From Paenibacillus contaminans (GTDB lineage: Bacteria > Bacillota > Bacilli > Paenibacillales > NBRC-103111), in contig NZ_QMFB01000007.1 of the NCBI RefSeq assembly GCF_003285015.1, positions 186,001 through 250,000 on the forward strand: a stretch of 64,000 nucleotides of DNA, given 5' to 3'. The notes beneath the pieces are model-generated. The model worked only from the letters and a program-made list of their open reading frames with translations. It was not told the DNA's origin and ran no database searches. The position numbers were made by a program, and so were the translations under genes. Within the stretch, counting starts at the first letter, position 1. Every line of letters starts with the position of its first letter. Below are positions 9,668 to 18,150 of this stretch, piece after piece.

Positions 9668-10726
9668 ATGGCTAAATTGAAAGTAGGAGCAGTAGGAACC
9701 GGCGGCATGTTTAAGGGATCGCATTTGACCAGTTGGCTTGCGAATCCGGACACCGAGCTCGTCGCTTTATGCGACGTCAACAAAGAAGCGGTGGAGAAGA
9801 TTGCCGCGGAGCATAACATTGCCGATGTATACGAGGATTACCGCGATTTGCTGGCGCGCGCCGACCTGGACATCATTAACATTTGCACGCCCAACCTGTA
9901 TCATTCCGAGATCGCGGTAGCGGCGCTGAAGGCGGGCAAGCACGTCTTTTGCGAAAAGCCGGACGCCGTAAGCCCGGACGAAGCCGTCCAAATGGCGGAG
10001 GCGGCCAAGGAGAGCGGCAAAGTGCTTATGGTCATGCGCAACAACCGGTTTCGCTCGGTCGCACAATTTCTTAAAGCTTACGTCGAGAATGGCCATATGG
10101 GCGAATGTTATACCGGCAGATGCGGATGGATTCGCAGAAGGGGGATTCCCGGCAAGGGCGGCTGGTTTACGACGAAGGAGCTTTCCGGCGGAGGCCCGCT
10201 TATCGATCTTGGCGTCCATATGATCGATTTGGCGGTTTGGATTATGGGGAACCCGAAGCCGGTATCGGTCAGCGGTTCGGTATACACGAAGTTCGCAGGA
10301 ACCGAGCTTTCCGACTCGGCGCACAGCGCATTCGGAGAGAAGCGGGCCGGCGGCGTTTTTGACGTGGAGGATTTGGCATCGGGTTTTATCCGTTTCGCGA
10401 ACGGCGCTACGCTGCAAATCGAATTCAGCTGGGCGTCGAACATCGAGCAGGAGACGCGGTTCGTCGAGCTTCGCGGCACGAAAGCGGGCTTTAGTTTGAT
10501 CGATGACGATCTGAAGCTGTTTACTGAAATCGAAGGGACGCTGTGCAATATCCAACCGCAAATCGTCAAAAACGGTCACGGTCACGGCTCAAACATCCAT
10601 CACTTCGTTGACGTCGTTCTAGGCCGGAACGAGCCGATTTTCACGCCGGAACAGGGTGTCGATATGATCCGGATTTTAGGTGCCATTTACGAATCGGCTA
10701 AGCAGGGTAAGGAGATTCAGCTGTAA
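9668..10726 (+). CDS. Gfo/Idh/MocA family oxidoreductase
   Basis: A 352-residue NAD(P)-dependent sugar or cyclitol dehydrogenase. The N-terminal Rossmann fold has VGAVGTGGMFKGSH, the conserved CTPNLYH turn and the catalytic EKP (in GKHVFCEKPDAVS, residues ~95-100). The C-terminal substrate domain includes GGGPLIDLGVHMIDLAVW, whose Asp/His pair is typical of the family. It is the last gene of the cluster, preceded by AAAGGAGG and followed by a strong terminator. With ThuA it suggests oxidation of a sugar to a keto intermediate; the substrate is unknown. Confidence 0.9.
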   Translation: MAKLKVGAVGTGGMFKGSHLTSWLANPDTELVALCDVNKEAVEKIAAEHNIADVYEDYRDLLARADLDIINICTPNLYHSEIAVAALKAGKHVFCEKPDAVSPDEAVQMAEAAKESGKVLMVMRNNRFRSVAQFLKAYVENGHMGECYTGRCGWIRRRGIPGKGGWFTTKELSGGGPLIDLGVHMIDLAVWIMGNPKPVSVSGSVYTKFAGTELSDSAHSAFGEKRAGGVFDVEDLASGFIRFANGATLQIEFSWASNIEQETRFVELRGTKAGFSLIDDDLKLFTEIEGTLCNIQPQIVKNGHGHGSNIHHFVDVVLGRNEPIFTPEQGVDMIRILGAIYESAKQGKEIQL

Positions 10727-10741
10727 ATATCGGACATCGAA

Positions 10742-10783
10742 CGCCAAGGGGGAGAAACCGTTTCTCTCCTTTGGCGTTTTTCT
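10742..10783 (+). terminator. Rho-independent terminator of the carbohydrate cluster
   Basis: CGCCAA (10742-10747) pairs with TTGGCG (10771-10776). The inner arms GGGAGAAA and TTTCTCTCC extend the stem. A T-rich tail follows to 10783. It stands 15 bp after the dehydrogenase stop codon. Confidence 0.85.
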
Positions 10784-10888
10784 TAACTCTGGGTCTGCAC
10801 ATCCAAATAATAAATATCGAATCAGGAGTTTCGTAACATAGCGATGGTACCGATTGTCAAGCTATGAACGTTGAGTTAATCCAAAATC

Positions 10889-12448
10889 TTATTTATCGAA
10901 TTCTAATAAATGTAATAACTTATTCGCTCCTATTGCTTGAATTAATAATGGGATGCGTGGACCTTCATTGTTATTAAGGGTTAACTTATAAATTATAGTA
11001 AATAGTCGTTTTTGATTATTTCTCATAATTCTTTTATCTTCATCCTGACAAATTGCGTAGATTTCTTCCATCAGATGCTCTTTTTCGATGCTTTCGTTTT
11101 TCAGTATTCTGCAGAAAGCTTTCATCCACTCCTGTTCAATCAAGCTTAACGTTCCGTAAAAGGCATGATCCGGGCACTCGTTGACAGTTATAAGTTTTTG
11201 GGGATTCCATAGCTTAATCCAGTTTTCCGCTCGTTTTGCGATTTGTTCCAGCATTTCTGAAGGATAATCTTCACCGTCACGGTACAATAAGTCTTTCAAC
11301 AACTTGGTATCGAAGTTAATCAATGGTAATAAACTTGTAATTTGGTTGAATTTTGGGATTTTCATACCCATGTCGGTCATCATGGAAAGCTCTAACGCTT
11401 CTTTGATATCGCTTGTCAGAGAAGGGGAGCCGTAACTATCCCGATATCTTTCGTATTCCATATAGTTCCTTATCACATCTTCATCCATTCCGATTTGGAA
11501 AGCGGCATGCGGTTGGTACTTAGCGAACAAAAATAAAATATTTTCCGGGGCGTACACGTTCAAAAGATCAATTGGCGTGTAATTGTTTCCGGAAGAGCTG
11601 GACATTTTAGCGTAGCTGCCTTTTATGTTAATGAATTCATATGGCACATAAAGGGGCGGAGGATTTTTGAAAATTTTTTCGGATATAACCCTTGAGACAT
11701 TATAACTGCCTGTTTCAGAAGAATGGTCCCGGCCTCCGGGCTCTAATAGGACTTCCTCCATTTTCCAACGCATCGGCCAATCGATTTTCCAATGTAATTT
11801 GATATTTGTCGCTTGGCGTATGGAGAGACTGTTTTGGTGACCGCATTTGCAGCAATAGGTAATCATTTCATTTTGTTCATCATATTGTTGAACGGTCGTA
11901 TTATCTTTTTTACACACCTCGCAATAAATGTGAACGGGAAAGAAAGAAGACCGTTCATCTTCGTTGGCGCCGCCAGTTTTAAATGCCGTTAAAATATCAT
12001 AAATTTCCATCCTGTTCTTAAGAGCATGGAGGATTGATGAATGGTATCTTGTAGATTTATATTCTTGGCACTGATAAATAAACTCGGGTTTGATATCGAA
12101 CGCCGACAACGCATTTTCGAATTCCGTCTCAAAGTGTTCTGCGTACGAAGAGTGGCATCCATACGGGCAGGGGACTTCCGAGTAGGGCATTCCTATATAC
12201 TTCTCAAATGACGGGTCAACATGAGTAGGAACTTTTCGAAATCGATCAAAGTCGTCCCACGAAAAAATAAATCGAACCTTCTTTCCGGACTTCACAAGCT
12301 CCTTTGTTACAAAATAAGTGGTTACAATTTCTCTGAAATTACCGATGTGTACCGACCCTGAAGGACTAATCCCTGAAGCGCACACAAATGTTTGTCTTTC
12401 GGGATGATTTTGGATTAACTGGCTCGCTATTCGTTTGGCCCAATGCAC
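10889..12448 (-). CDS. lysK: Lysyl-tRNA synthetase, class I
   Basis: A 519-residue class I lysyl-tRNA synthetase that charges tRNA-Lys. The signature HIGN (residues 34-37, HIGH motif) and AKMSSSSGN (~residue 280, KMSKS motif) are present, plus a zinc-binding pair CEVC...CCKC in the insertion domain. Start is GTG with AGAGGTGA upstream. Most Bacillota use class II LysS; class I copies in this phylum are often extra and T-box-regulated. Here a T-box leader lies directly upstream, so expression should rise when uncharged tRNA-Lys accumulates. Confidence 0.95.
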   Translation of the reverse strand: MHWAKRIASQLIQNHPERQTFVCASGISPSGSVHIGNFREIVTTYFVTKELVKSGKKVRFIFSWDDFDRFRKVPTHVDPSFEKYIGMPYSEVPCPYGCHSSYAEHFETEFENALSAFDIKPEFIYQCQEYKSTRYHSSILHALKNRMEIYDILTAFKTGGANEDERSSFFPVHIYCEVCKKDNTTVQQYDEQNEMITYCCKCGHQNSLSIRQATNIKLHWKIDWPMRWKMEEVLLEPGGRDHSSETGSYNVSRVISEKIFKNPPPLYVPYEFINIKGSYAKMSSSSGNNYTPIDLLNVYAPENILFLFAKYQPHAAFQIGMDEDVIRNYMEYERYRDSYGSPSLTSDIKEALELSMMTDMGMKIPKFNQITSLLPLINFDTKLLKDLLYRDGEDYPSEMLEQIAKRAENWIKLWNPQKLITVNECPDHAFYGTLSLIEQEWMKAFCRILKNESIEKEHLMEEIYAICQDEDKRIMRNNQKRLFTIIYKLTLNNNEGPRIPLLIQAIGANKLLHLLEFDK

Positions 12449-12483
12449 GGCAAATCACCTCTAACTATTTTTTATTAATATAA

Positions 12484-12525
12484 AAAAAGCCCCCATCCAC
12501 AAGATTTTCATCTTGAGGACGAGAG
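12484..12525 (-). terminator. Terminator hairpin of the T-box leader
   Basis: On the minus strand the arms CTCGTCCTCAAGAT and ATCTTGTGGATGGGGG close on GAAA and are followed by a run of seven T. The hairpin would compete with the antiterminator formed by the T-box core. Confidence 0.85.
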
Positions 12526-12792
12526 CTATGTTAGCGTCGTGGTACCACCTCGGTTTGTGAACATGTTCCCATGATCACCTTATTCGGGTACGGCAATAAA
12601 GCGTATACCCTATCTCTGTAACGGGAGATCCCGTCATACCATCCTTGAGCGTTTGCTCAATTCCATATGAGGCTCCGAGACTTTTTTCATGATGAGCATC
12701 GTTACTCCATTTCACCGATCTGGAGCTCTCTGGGAACAACACTTCAAAATTACTCTTCTCTTCTTTGCCTTTGCTTCATTAAGTTAATTTAT
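12484..12792 (-). promoter_or_regulatory. T-box leader of the lysyl-tRNA synthetase gene
   Basis: Read on the minus strand, the leader contains the T-box core GAGGTGGTACCACG (complement of 12537-12552) and a stem I region. A candidate specifier stretch GAAAAAAGTCTCGGAG lies near 12675-12690, where either register gives a lysine codon (AAA or AAG). The leader ends in a terminator hairpin. T-box RNAs bind uncharged tRNA and open the antiterminator. The boundaries are approximate. Confidence 0.9.
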
Positions 12793-12795
12793 GCC

Positions 12796-12824
12796 ATATT
12801 ACCCCTTTGACATGAATAAGTCAA
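12796..12824 (-). promoter_or_regulatory. Promoter of the T-box/LysRS unit
   Basis: On the minus strand the -35 TTGACT (12819-12824) and -10 TAATAT (12796-12801) are separated by exactly 17 bp. They lie just upstream of the T-box leader. Confidence 0.75.
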
Positions 12825-12885
12825 ATACATATTGACTTGGGTTAGGGGAGGAGAACGCTGGTAACTTCAAGGCGGACAAGCCCAC

Positions 12886-13461
12886 TCAACGCGGCTTCGT
12901 GAATTCGTATCCTTCGGATATAAGCTCAAGCTCTCCCGTATCGGGGTGCATGACGAAGCCGTGAACGGGTATGAATGCCGGGAGCAGCGGGTGGTTGCGG
13001 ATAATCTCGACGCTTTGCATGACGCCATCTTGGACGTTGTCGAAGCCTTTGAGAAAACGTTCCATACGTATGCCGGAACGCTCCAGCGTTTGCAGAACCA
13101 AGTCCGGAATGCCGTTGGCTTTAATTTTTTCTACCATTTTTTCGGAATCAAGGGCAGCCATGCCGCAGCCGTAATGCCCGATGACAAGCACTTCTTGAAC
13201 GCCCATTTCGTGAATTGCGATAAGAATACTCCGCATGGCGCTGCCGAAAGGCTGCGTAAGAATGGCGCCGGCGTTCTTGATAATTTTCGCATCCCCGTTC
13301 CGCAGGTTCAGCGCCTTCGGAAGAAGCTCGACCAGTCTCGTGTCCATACAGGTGAGAATGGCCATTTTCTTATCCGGATATTTATCGGTCAAGTATTCCT
13401 CGTATTCTTTATTCCCGACGAACTCCCGGTTGTACTGCATGATGTCTGAAATGACGGACAT
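12886..13461 (-). CDS. Beta-class carbonic anhydrase
   Basis: A 191-residue cytoplasmic enzyme that interconverts carbon dioxide and bicarbonate. The zinc and catalytic residues are visible: CMDTR (C38, D40, R42) and GHYGCG (H96, C99). Its length and start (MSVISDIMQYNREFV) fit the short YtiB-type group in Bacillota. AAAGGGG lies upstream of the ATG, and it is a single gene with its own promoter. Alternative functions in this fold, such as a CS2 hydrolase, are possible but less likely. Confidence 0.93.
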   Translation of the reverse strand: MSVISDIMQYNREFVGNKEYEEYLTDKYPDKKMAILTCMDTRLVELLPKALNLRNGDAKIIKNAGAILTQPFGSAMRSILIAIHEMGVQEVLVIGHYGCGMAALDSEKMVEKIKANGIPDLVLQTLERSGIRMERFLKGFDNVQDGVMQSVEIIRNHPLLPAFIPVHGFVMHPDTGELELISEGYEFTKPR

Positions 13462-13509
13462 GTAACGGTTTTCCCCTTTCCAAGTTGAACATATCTAGTT
13501 TATTTTTAT

Positions 13510-13538
13510 ATTTTATTCTTATTTTCGCTAGATCACAA
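13510..13538 (-). promoter_or_regulatory. Promoter of the carbonic anhydrase gene
   Basis: On the minus strand TTGTGA (13533-13538) and TAAAAT (13510-13515) are 17 bp apart, about 50 bp before the start codon. Confidence 0.55.
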
Positions 13539-13650
13539 CTTTTGAAAGTTTGGCAATGTCTTCGAACGCATTCGTCAGGGCGGCTTGCTTCAAGCATGAT
13601 CGACCGGCTGCACTTGCAAAAAGCAGACAAGGGATTCGTCTTCCCCAATG

Positions 13651-13659
13651 TGCTATAAT
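13651..13659 (+). promoter_or_regulatory. Extended -10 promoter of the mug-like gene
   Basis: TGCTATAAT (13651-13659) is an extended -10 element (TG-N-TATAAT), 41 bp before the start at 13700. No good -35 is visible, as is usual for extended -10 promoters. Confidence 0.5.
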
Positions 13660-13699
13660 GATTAAAAACTTCAGGAAACGCAAGGGAGGAGATGCTGCC

Positions 13700-14206
13700 A
13701 TGCAACCGATTCCCGATCATCTGGCCCACGGCTTGTCCGTTCTGTTTATCGGGTACAATCCGAGCGTGCGTTCGTCGGAGACAGGCCATCATTATGCCAA
13801 CCCAAGCAATCGCTTCTGGAAAATCATCCATGAGGCCGGCTTGACACCGCGAAAATTCAAGCCGGAGGAGGACGGAGCATTGCTTCGTCTCGGCTTCGGT
13901 TTTACGAATATCGTGCCCCGTCCTACAAAAACGGCTGCCGAAATATCGAAAGATGAATATATAGCAGGTCGTGCGCTGCTTATCGCAAAGATCCGTGAAT
14001 ACAAGCCGAAGGTTGCTTGCTTTGTAGGAAAAGGCGTATACGAGCAATACAGCGGACGTTCCGGAATGGGGTGGGGAGAGCAGCCTGAGTCCGTCGTCGA
14101 AGGAGTCGTAGAGTTTGTCGCCCCGTCGTCAAGCGGCTTGGTCCGGATGAGGATTGAGGAGATGACGGAAATATTCCGCGGCCTGGCTCGATATATGCCG
14201 AAATGA
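13700..14206 (+). CDS. mug: Mismatch-specific uracil/thymine-DNA glycosylase (Mug family)
   Basis: A 168-residue base-excision repair enzyme that removes uracil (and some thymine or damaged bases) opposite guanine. The N-terminal FIGYNPSVRS contains the catalytic Asn of the Mug GINPG motif. ANPSNRFWKIIHEAGL closely matches the family, and NIVPRPTKTA follows. The C-terminal VAPSSSGLVR is equivalent to the Mug helix-intercalation loop. The start at 13700 follows AGGGAGGAG (13683-13691); an in-frame ATG at 13550 lacks a ribosome site. It is followed 12 bp later by a phosphoesterase gene, so both may be one operon. Confidence 0.92.
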   Translation: MQPIPDHLAHGLSVLFIGYNPSVRSSETGHHYANPSNRFWKIIHEAGLTPRKFKPEEDGALLRLGFGFTNIVPRPTKTAAEISKDEYIAGRALLIAKIREYKPKVACFVGKGVYEQYSGRSGMGWGEQPESVVEGVVEFVAPSSSGLVRMRIEEMTEIFRGLARYMPK

Positions 14207-14218
14207 GGTGTACAGAGG

Positions 14219-14722
14219 ATGATAAGAATCGGAGTTGTCGCGGACACGCATATACCGGGACGAGCAAATAAGCTGCTGCCGGACATATTGGTAAATGGTT
14301 TACAGCAGGTTGACGCCATCATACATGCCGGAGACTGGGTGACGATGGAAGCGGCCGACGAGCTGGCAAAGCTTGCGCCTCTGCATGGCGTGACGGGAAA
14401 CGGCGATGGCGAGGCGCTGTACCGCCGGTTCGGCAGCCGTAAAATAGTCTTGTTCGACGGATTACGCATCGGGATCGTCCATGGACACGAGGGTCCCGGC
14501 CGTTCGACTCCTGAACGGGCGAGACGCGCATTTGCCGATGAAAGCGTCGATCTGATCGTCTTCGGCCACTCCCATATTCCATTCATGGAGAAGCATGGGG
14601 GAACCGTTCTGTTCAACCCCGGTTCGCCGACGGATAAGAGGCGGCAGCCGAAATATTCGTACGGCATCGTGACGGTAGACGGAGGAAGTTTTTCCGCGAG
14701 CCACCATTATTTTTCCTTATGA
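14219..14722 (+). CDS. Metallophosphoesterase, YfcE/MJ0936 type
   Basis: A 167-residue calcineurin-like phosphoesterase. Metal-binding motifs occur in order: D-T-H (VVADTHIPG), GD (IHAGDW), GN (TGNGDG), GHE (VHGHEGP) and GHSH (FGHSHIPF), ending with FNPGS. Small proteins of this type hydrolyse phosphodiesters or p-nitrophenyl phosphates; the biological substrate is unclear. It follows the Mug gene closely and probably shares its transcript. Confidence 0.88.
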   Translation: MIRIGVVADTHIPGRANKLLPDILVNGLQQVDAIIHAGDWVTMEAADELAKLAPLHGVTGNGDGEALYRRFGSRKIVLFDGLRIGIVHGHEGPGRSTPERARRAFADESVDLIVFGHSHIPFMEKHGGTVLFNPGSPTDKRRQPKYSYGIVTVDGGSFSASHHYFSL

Positions 14723-14809
14723 GCCGGTTTGCGGCCTGGCGATAATGTCGGGCTTGCGCCGGCTGCCATTTTAAATTCCGCTATTCATCGGCAGAGGAGG
14801 ATATCCGTC

Positions 14810-15208
14810 ATGAATTCCAATTTCCTTAAGCTTATGCCAATGGCAGGCGATCTGAAGCTATCGCACAAGAAAAATCATTTCGGCGTTACGGTTTCGACGA
14901 AAGAGGTCGTGCTGCATAAGCCGCATGCCAATTATTACTTAAACTTTGAGGACGTTATCAGTATCACGCCGTTCGAATCGAAGCTGTTCGCGCCTTTTCG
15001 GTTCGTCAATAAGCAGGAGACGCAGCAAGAAATCGTCCAAGCCGATGACGGCACGCCGCGATATAGGTTTTATGCGAAGAAAGCGACGCTGCATAACCGG
15101 AGCGGTCTTTTTACGCTAGGAACGATGCAGTTCGTGATTCCCGTTCATCGAGATTTAATGAAGGCGATCGGCCTGTACGGCGGGTGGGATGTCGCGTTTG
15201 ACAGGTAG
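14810..15208 (+). CDS. Conserved-looking protein of unknown function
   Basis: A 132-residue soluble protein that I do not recognise. It is beta-rich with no signal peptide or membrane segment and reads like a small single-domain protein (motifs such as VVLHKPHANYYLNFEDVISITPF). The start at 14810 is chosen because AGAGGAGGA (14793-14801) sits 8 bases upstream; the open frame reaches 14729 without another ribosome site. It is convergent with the sensor kinase gene. Confidence 0.6.
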   Translation: MNSNFLKLMPMAGDLKLSHKKNHFGVTVSTKEVVLHKPHANYYLNFEDVISITPFESKLFAPFRFVNKQETQQEIVQADDGTPRYRFYAKKATLHNRSGLFTLGTMQFVIPVHRDLMKAIGLYGGWDVAFDR

Positions 15209-15254
15209 GCTCCAGCTCTTTATTTAATAACATTAATAAACATAGTTAATGTTG

Positions 15255-16625
15255 CTAACTATCAGGAAAAATCGGAAGCGATACGGTAAAAGTCGTACCG
15301 TTGCCAGGTTTGCTGTCGACTTCGATCGATCCGCCGTGAGCCGAAATAAATTCCTTCGCGATCGCAAGTCCGAGTCCCATGCCGCCGCTGTTGCGGTCGC
15401 GCGCCTCGTCCGTACGGTAAAACCTGTTGAACAGGTAGGGGAGATGTTCGGACGAGATGCCTGCTCCCGTATCGGAAACGGATACGAGAAGATTGCCGCC
15501 GGGTTTGTTACGCTTCCTATTTTCGGCGGAAATCGAGAGTCGGACTAATCCGTTCTCGGGTGTATAGCGAACTGCGTTGACAAGCAGATTCAGAAAAACT
15601 TGCTTAACCCGATTCGAATCGACGTTCGCCGTCACCGTATCGGAGGAGCAATTCAGTTCGATCCGGATATTCTTGTTGTCCGCGTCCGGGGTGATATGCT
15701 CGACGATCCGCTTGAGCAAAGCGTGGATGTCCGTAGGCTTCCGGTCCAGCGGAAGCTTCTTTGCCTCCGCAAGGGAGAGCTGGTGCAGCTCGTCGACGAG
15801 CCGGGTTAACCGAATAAGCTCATCCTGCAAGGGAAGCAGGCTTTCCGGCGCAATTTGTTGACCGTGCTGTTGAATAAGCTCCAATTTGCCTTGGACGATC
15901 GTTATCGGTGTCCTCAGCTCGTGGGCGACATCGGCGACCAGGTTTCTGCGGGCCTCCTCCAGCTGTTTCAGCTGCACGGACATTTGGTTAAAGGCTGCGG
16001 CCGCTTTGCCGTACTCGTCTTTGGACAGGACAGGCGTTTGAATGCCGTAACCGCCTTTAGCCAACCGGTCGATCGCCGTTATAAGGGAGCGGAGCGGGGC
16101 GGTCAGCCGCCTGGAAAGCCAAAAGGCAAGCAGCAGCGAAATAATGACGAAGCCCAACGTGCCTATAATTAGCAGGACGCGGGTCGAATCCAAGATGCCG
16201 ATCCGGAGCTTTGATGTAAAATCGGCATCTTTATCGTAGTAGTATAAGCTGCCGATCCAATCGCCGTCTGCGAACAGCCGGCTTTCAATCCCGAATCTCT
16301 TCACGAGGTTATACTCGGCATCGCCGAAAAAAAGCAATGTTTGCTTGTTCTGCGACAATAAGGCGATGCTGGCCGACCGTTCGGCAAGCTTATCCTTCCT
16401 CATCGATGCATCGGCATAGGTTTGTATGCCTTCCCATGAACGTCCGTTGGATTCGTAAAATTCCGTAAACGGGCCGGACCATTCTCCGATCTCATTTTTC
16501 TTTCCCGACTCGACCATTAGATGAAGCGTATCTTTGAGCACGATTTGCGTCACGAAGGCAAAAACAAGCCCCATTCCGACAATGAAAAAGGCCATGGCGA
16601 AAAACAACTTGCGTCTAACGCTCAT
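15255..16625 (-). CDS. HAMP sensor histidine kinase
   Basis: A 456-residue membrane kinase. TM1 is at residues ~8-30, an extracytoplasmic sensor of ~125 residues follows, then TM2 (~residues 145-165) and HAMP. The HisKA phosphorylation motif is VAHELRTPI and the ATPase has an N-box (NLLVNAVRYTP) and GMGLGLAIAKE. It forms a 4-base ATGA overlap with the regulator gene upstream, so the two are cotranslated. The divergent neighbour is a DUF6220-like membrane protein, repeated at the second kinase locus (52-55 kb). The signal is unknown. Confidence 0.93.
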   Translation of the reverse strand: MSVRRKLFFAMAFFIVGMGLVFAFVTQIVLKDTLHLMVESGKKNEIGEWSGPFTEFYESNGRSWEGIQTYADASMRKDKLAERSASIALLSQNKQTLLFFGDAEYNLVKRFGIESRLFADGDWIGSLYYYDKDADFTSKLRIGILDSTRVLLIIGTLGFVIISLLLAFWLSRRLTAPLRSLITAIDRLAKGGYGIQTPVLSKDEYGKAAAAFNQMSVQLKQLEEARRNLVADVAHELRTPITIVQGKLELIQQHGQQIAPESLLPLQDELIRLTRLVDELHQLSLAEAKKLPLDRKPTDIHALLKRIVEHITPDADNKNIRIELNCSSDTVTANVDSNRVKQVFLNLLVNAVRYTPENGLVRLSISAENRKRNKPGGNLLVSVSDTGAGISSEHLPYLFNRFYRTDEARDRNSGGMGLGLAIAKEFISAHGGSIEVDSKPGNGTTFTVSLPIFPDS

Positions 16626-17314
16626 AAACGGTCACCGAAGCGGTACCCGAAGCCGTATACGGTTTGTACATAAGACGGGTTTCCCGGATCGTCCTCGATT
16701 TTTTTGCGGATGTGGCTGATGTGGGCGTCTACTGTGCGTTCGTCATTCAGGAAGTCATCCTCCAGGGCGCTCTGCAGGAGCTGAAGCCGGCTGTAAACGA
16801 TGCCCGGCTTTGCCGCCAGTGTGAGCAGAAGCTTGAATTCGGTAGGCGTCAACGGAACCTCCTCACCCCGCTTGTAAACGCGGCGCTTGGCCTCGGAAAT
16901 GGCCAATTCTCCGCGCTGCATAATGTCATCGCTGTCTTCACGCCTTCCTTCAATCCGTCTAAGCACCGATCGTATGCGCGCCGCAAGCTCCCGCAGCGAG
17001 AAGGGCTTCGTCATATAATCGTCTGCGCCGACCTCGAGCCCGATTATTTTATCGGTTTCGTCCGTTTTGGCCGTCACCATTATGATTCCCATCCTGCTTA
17101 TTTGACGGAGCTCCCTGCAAACGGCGATGCCGCTTTTTTCGGGCAGCATCCAGTCGAGGACGACAAGATCCGGCTTTTGCTCCTTTGCGATTCGGATCGC
17201 TGCGGTTCCCGTCTTAGCCGTCACGATATGAAAGCCTTCCGCAGCTAAGAAGGGCTCCATAAATTCCAGCACCTTTTGTTCGTCATCGACCAGCAGAAGC
17301 TTGTGGGCCAACAT
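16622..17314 (-). CDS. OmpR-family response regulator
   Basis: A 230-residue regulator with an N-terminal receiver (acidic DDE, phosphoacceptor Asp in VVLDWMLPE, and Thr/Lys in VTAKTDE and MTKPFS). The C-terminal winged helix of the Trans_reg_C type ends in RKKIEDDPGNPSYVQTVYGFGYRF. AAAGGCGGG precedes the ATG. It heads the operon with the kinase and may control the divergent genes at 17498-18150. Confidence 0.95.
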   Translation of the reverse strand: MLAHKLLLVDDEQKVLEFMEPFLAAEGFHIVTAKTGTAAIRIAKEQKPDLVVLDWMLPEKSGIAVCRELRQISRMGIIMVTAKTDETDKIIGLEVGADDYMTKPFSLRELAARIRSVLRRIEGRREDSDDIMQRGELAISEAKRRVYKRGEEVPLTPTEFKLLLTLAAKPGIVYSRLQLLQSALEDDFLNDERTVDAHISHIRKKIEDDPGNPSYVQTVYGFGYRFGDRL

Positions 17315-17497
17315 GATCCCGCCTTTCTTTCTCTTGTCTTTTTCCCGATTATACCTTGTCTTATATGCTTGCGGGAAAAATTCACCTTAATCGCAAAGGT
17401 TCTTCACAAGTTCGCAACATGTAGCTGATAAGCTTTCTTTGTCGGCCGCAGCATGCATGCCGAGTCGATGCGTTAGACATGGAAAGGGGATAACGGG

Positions 17498-17950
17498 ATG
17501 GCAATCGTTAAAGGGAATGAAGCGGAGAAGGAAGCGGAACGTACGGCGCAGCCGAACAAAAAAGGAAGATTTACCGGAATCTCCTTCGTCGTTTTGGCAA
17601 TTGCATTCGCGCTAAGTGTTGCGATTCAGGTGTTTTTGGCCGGCATGTCCGTATTCATGAATCCGATTCATTGGTCCAAGCATGTGAGCTTCGTGCATAT
17701 ATTCGAATATTTGCCGCTGCTCATGCTGATGTTCGGGTTTGTCGGGCGGCTGCAGGCCAAGCTGCTATGGCAAAGCGCCGTTTGTTTCGCGTTAATTATC
17801 GTGATGTATTTTACGGCCAACGTCATTAGCGTCGCTCCGGTTGCGGCGGCCTTTCATCCTGTTGCCGCATTGGTGCTGTTCGGGCTGGCGGTTTTGATCG
17901 TACCGCGCGCTTGGCGTACGGTTTTCGGCGGAAAGGAGGCTTCCGTATGA
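17498..17950 (+). CDS. DUF6220-like membrane protein
   Basis: A 150-residue protein with a charged N-terminus and four hydrophobic helices (about residues 28-50, 66-85, 92-112 and 118-138). It shares a pattern with the protein at 54419-54769: IQVF(L/I)AGM..F, a conserved W of (S/Q)KH(V/A)SFV, PL..ML, and F(H)P..A. I call it DUF6220-like from memory of that family; the function is unknown. It is divergent from a two-component system, as is its paralogue, so it may be the output or a partner of the sensor. Confidence 0.65.
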   Translation: MAIVKGNEAEKEAERTAQPNKKGRFTGISFVVLAIAFALSVAIQVFLAGMSVFMNPIHWSKHVSFVHIFEYLPLLMLMFGFVGRLQAKLLWQSAVCFALIIVMYFTANVISVAPVAAAFHPVAALVLFGLAVLIVPRAWRTVFGGKEASV

Positions 17951-18150
17951 GAGTGCTCAAACTGATTGCGCTCACGTTGATCGGCGGATATTTATTCGGC
18001 ATCATGCTATCCGAAGTCATCGGCATTATCGGTTATGTCGTCTTCGATCAAAAGATCGGCATCAAATTTCTCGGCTTCATTACCGCTATCGTTTCCGTCG
18101 CCGCTGCGGTCGTATGGGACCGCAAACAGGCGAAGAAAGCTTCCGTCTAG
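17947..18150 (+). CDS. Small membrane protein
   Basis: A 67-residue protein with two hydrophobic segments (residues ~5-26 and ~38-58) and a basic C-terminus. The start overlaps the stop of the preceding gene as ATGA, so translation is coupled. A longer frame starting at 17911 lies in another frame of the upstream gene and is not preferred. I do not recognise it; it probably accompanies the DUF6220-like protein. Confidence 0.6.
   Translation: MRVLKLIALTLIGGYLFGIMLSEVIGIIGYVVFDQKIGIKFLGFITAIVSVAAAVVWDRKQAKKASV

Noticed and set aside
9767..10585. A 272-residue minus-strand reading frame within the dehydrogenase
   Set aside because: It is a shadow of the Gfo/Idh/MocA gene and has no recognisable domain.
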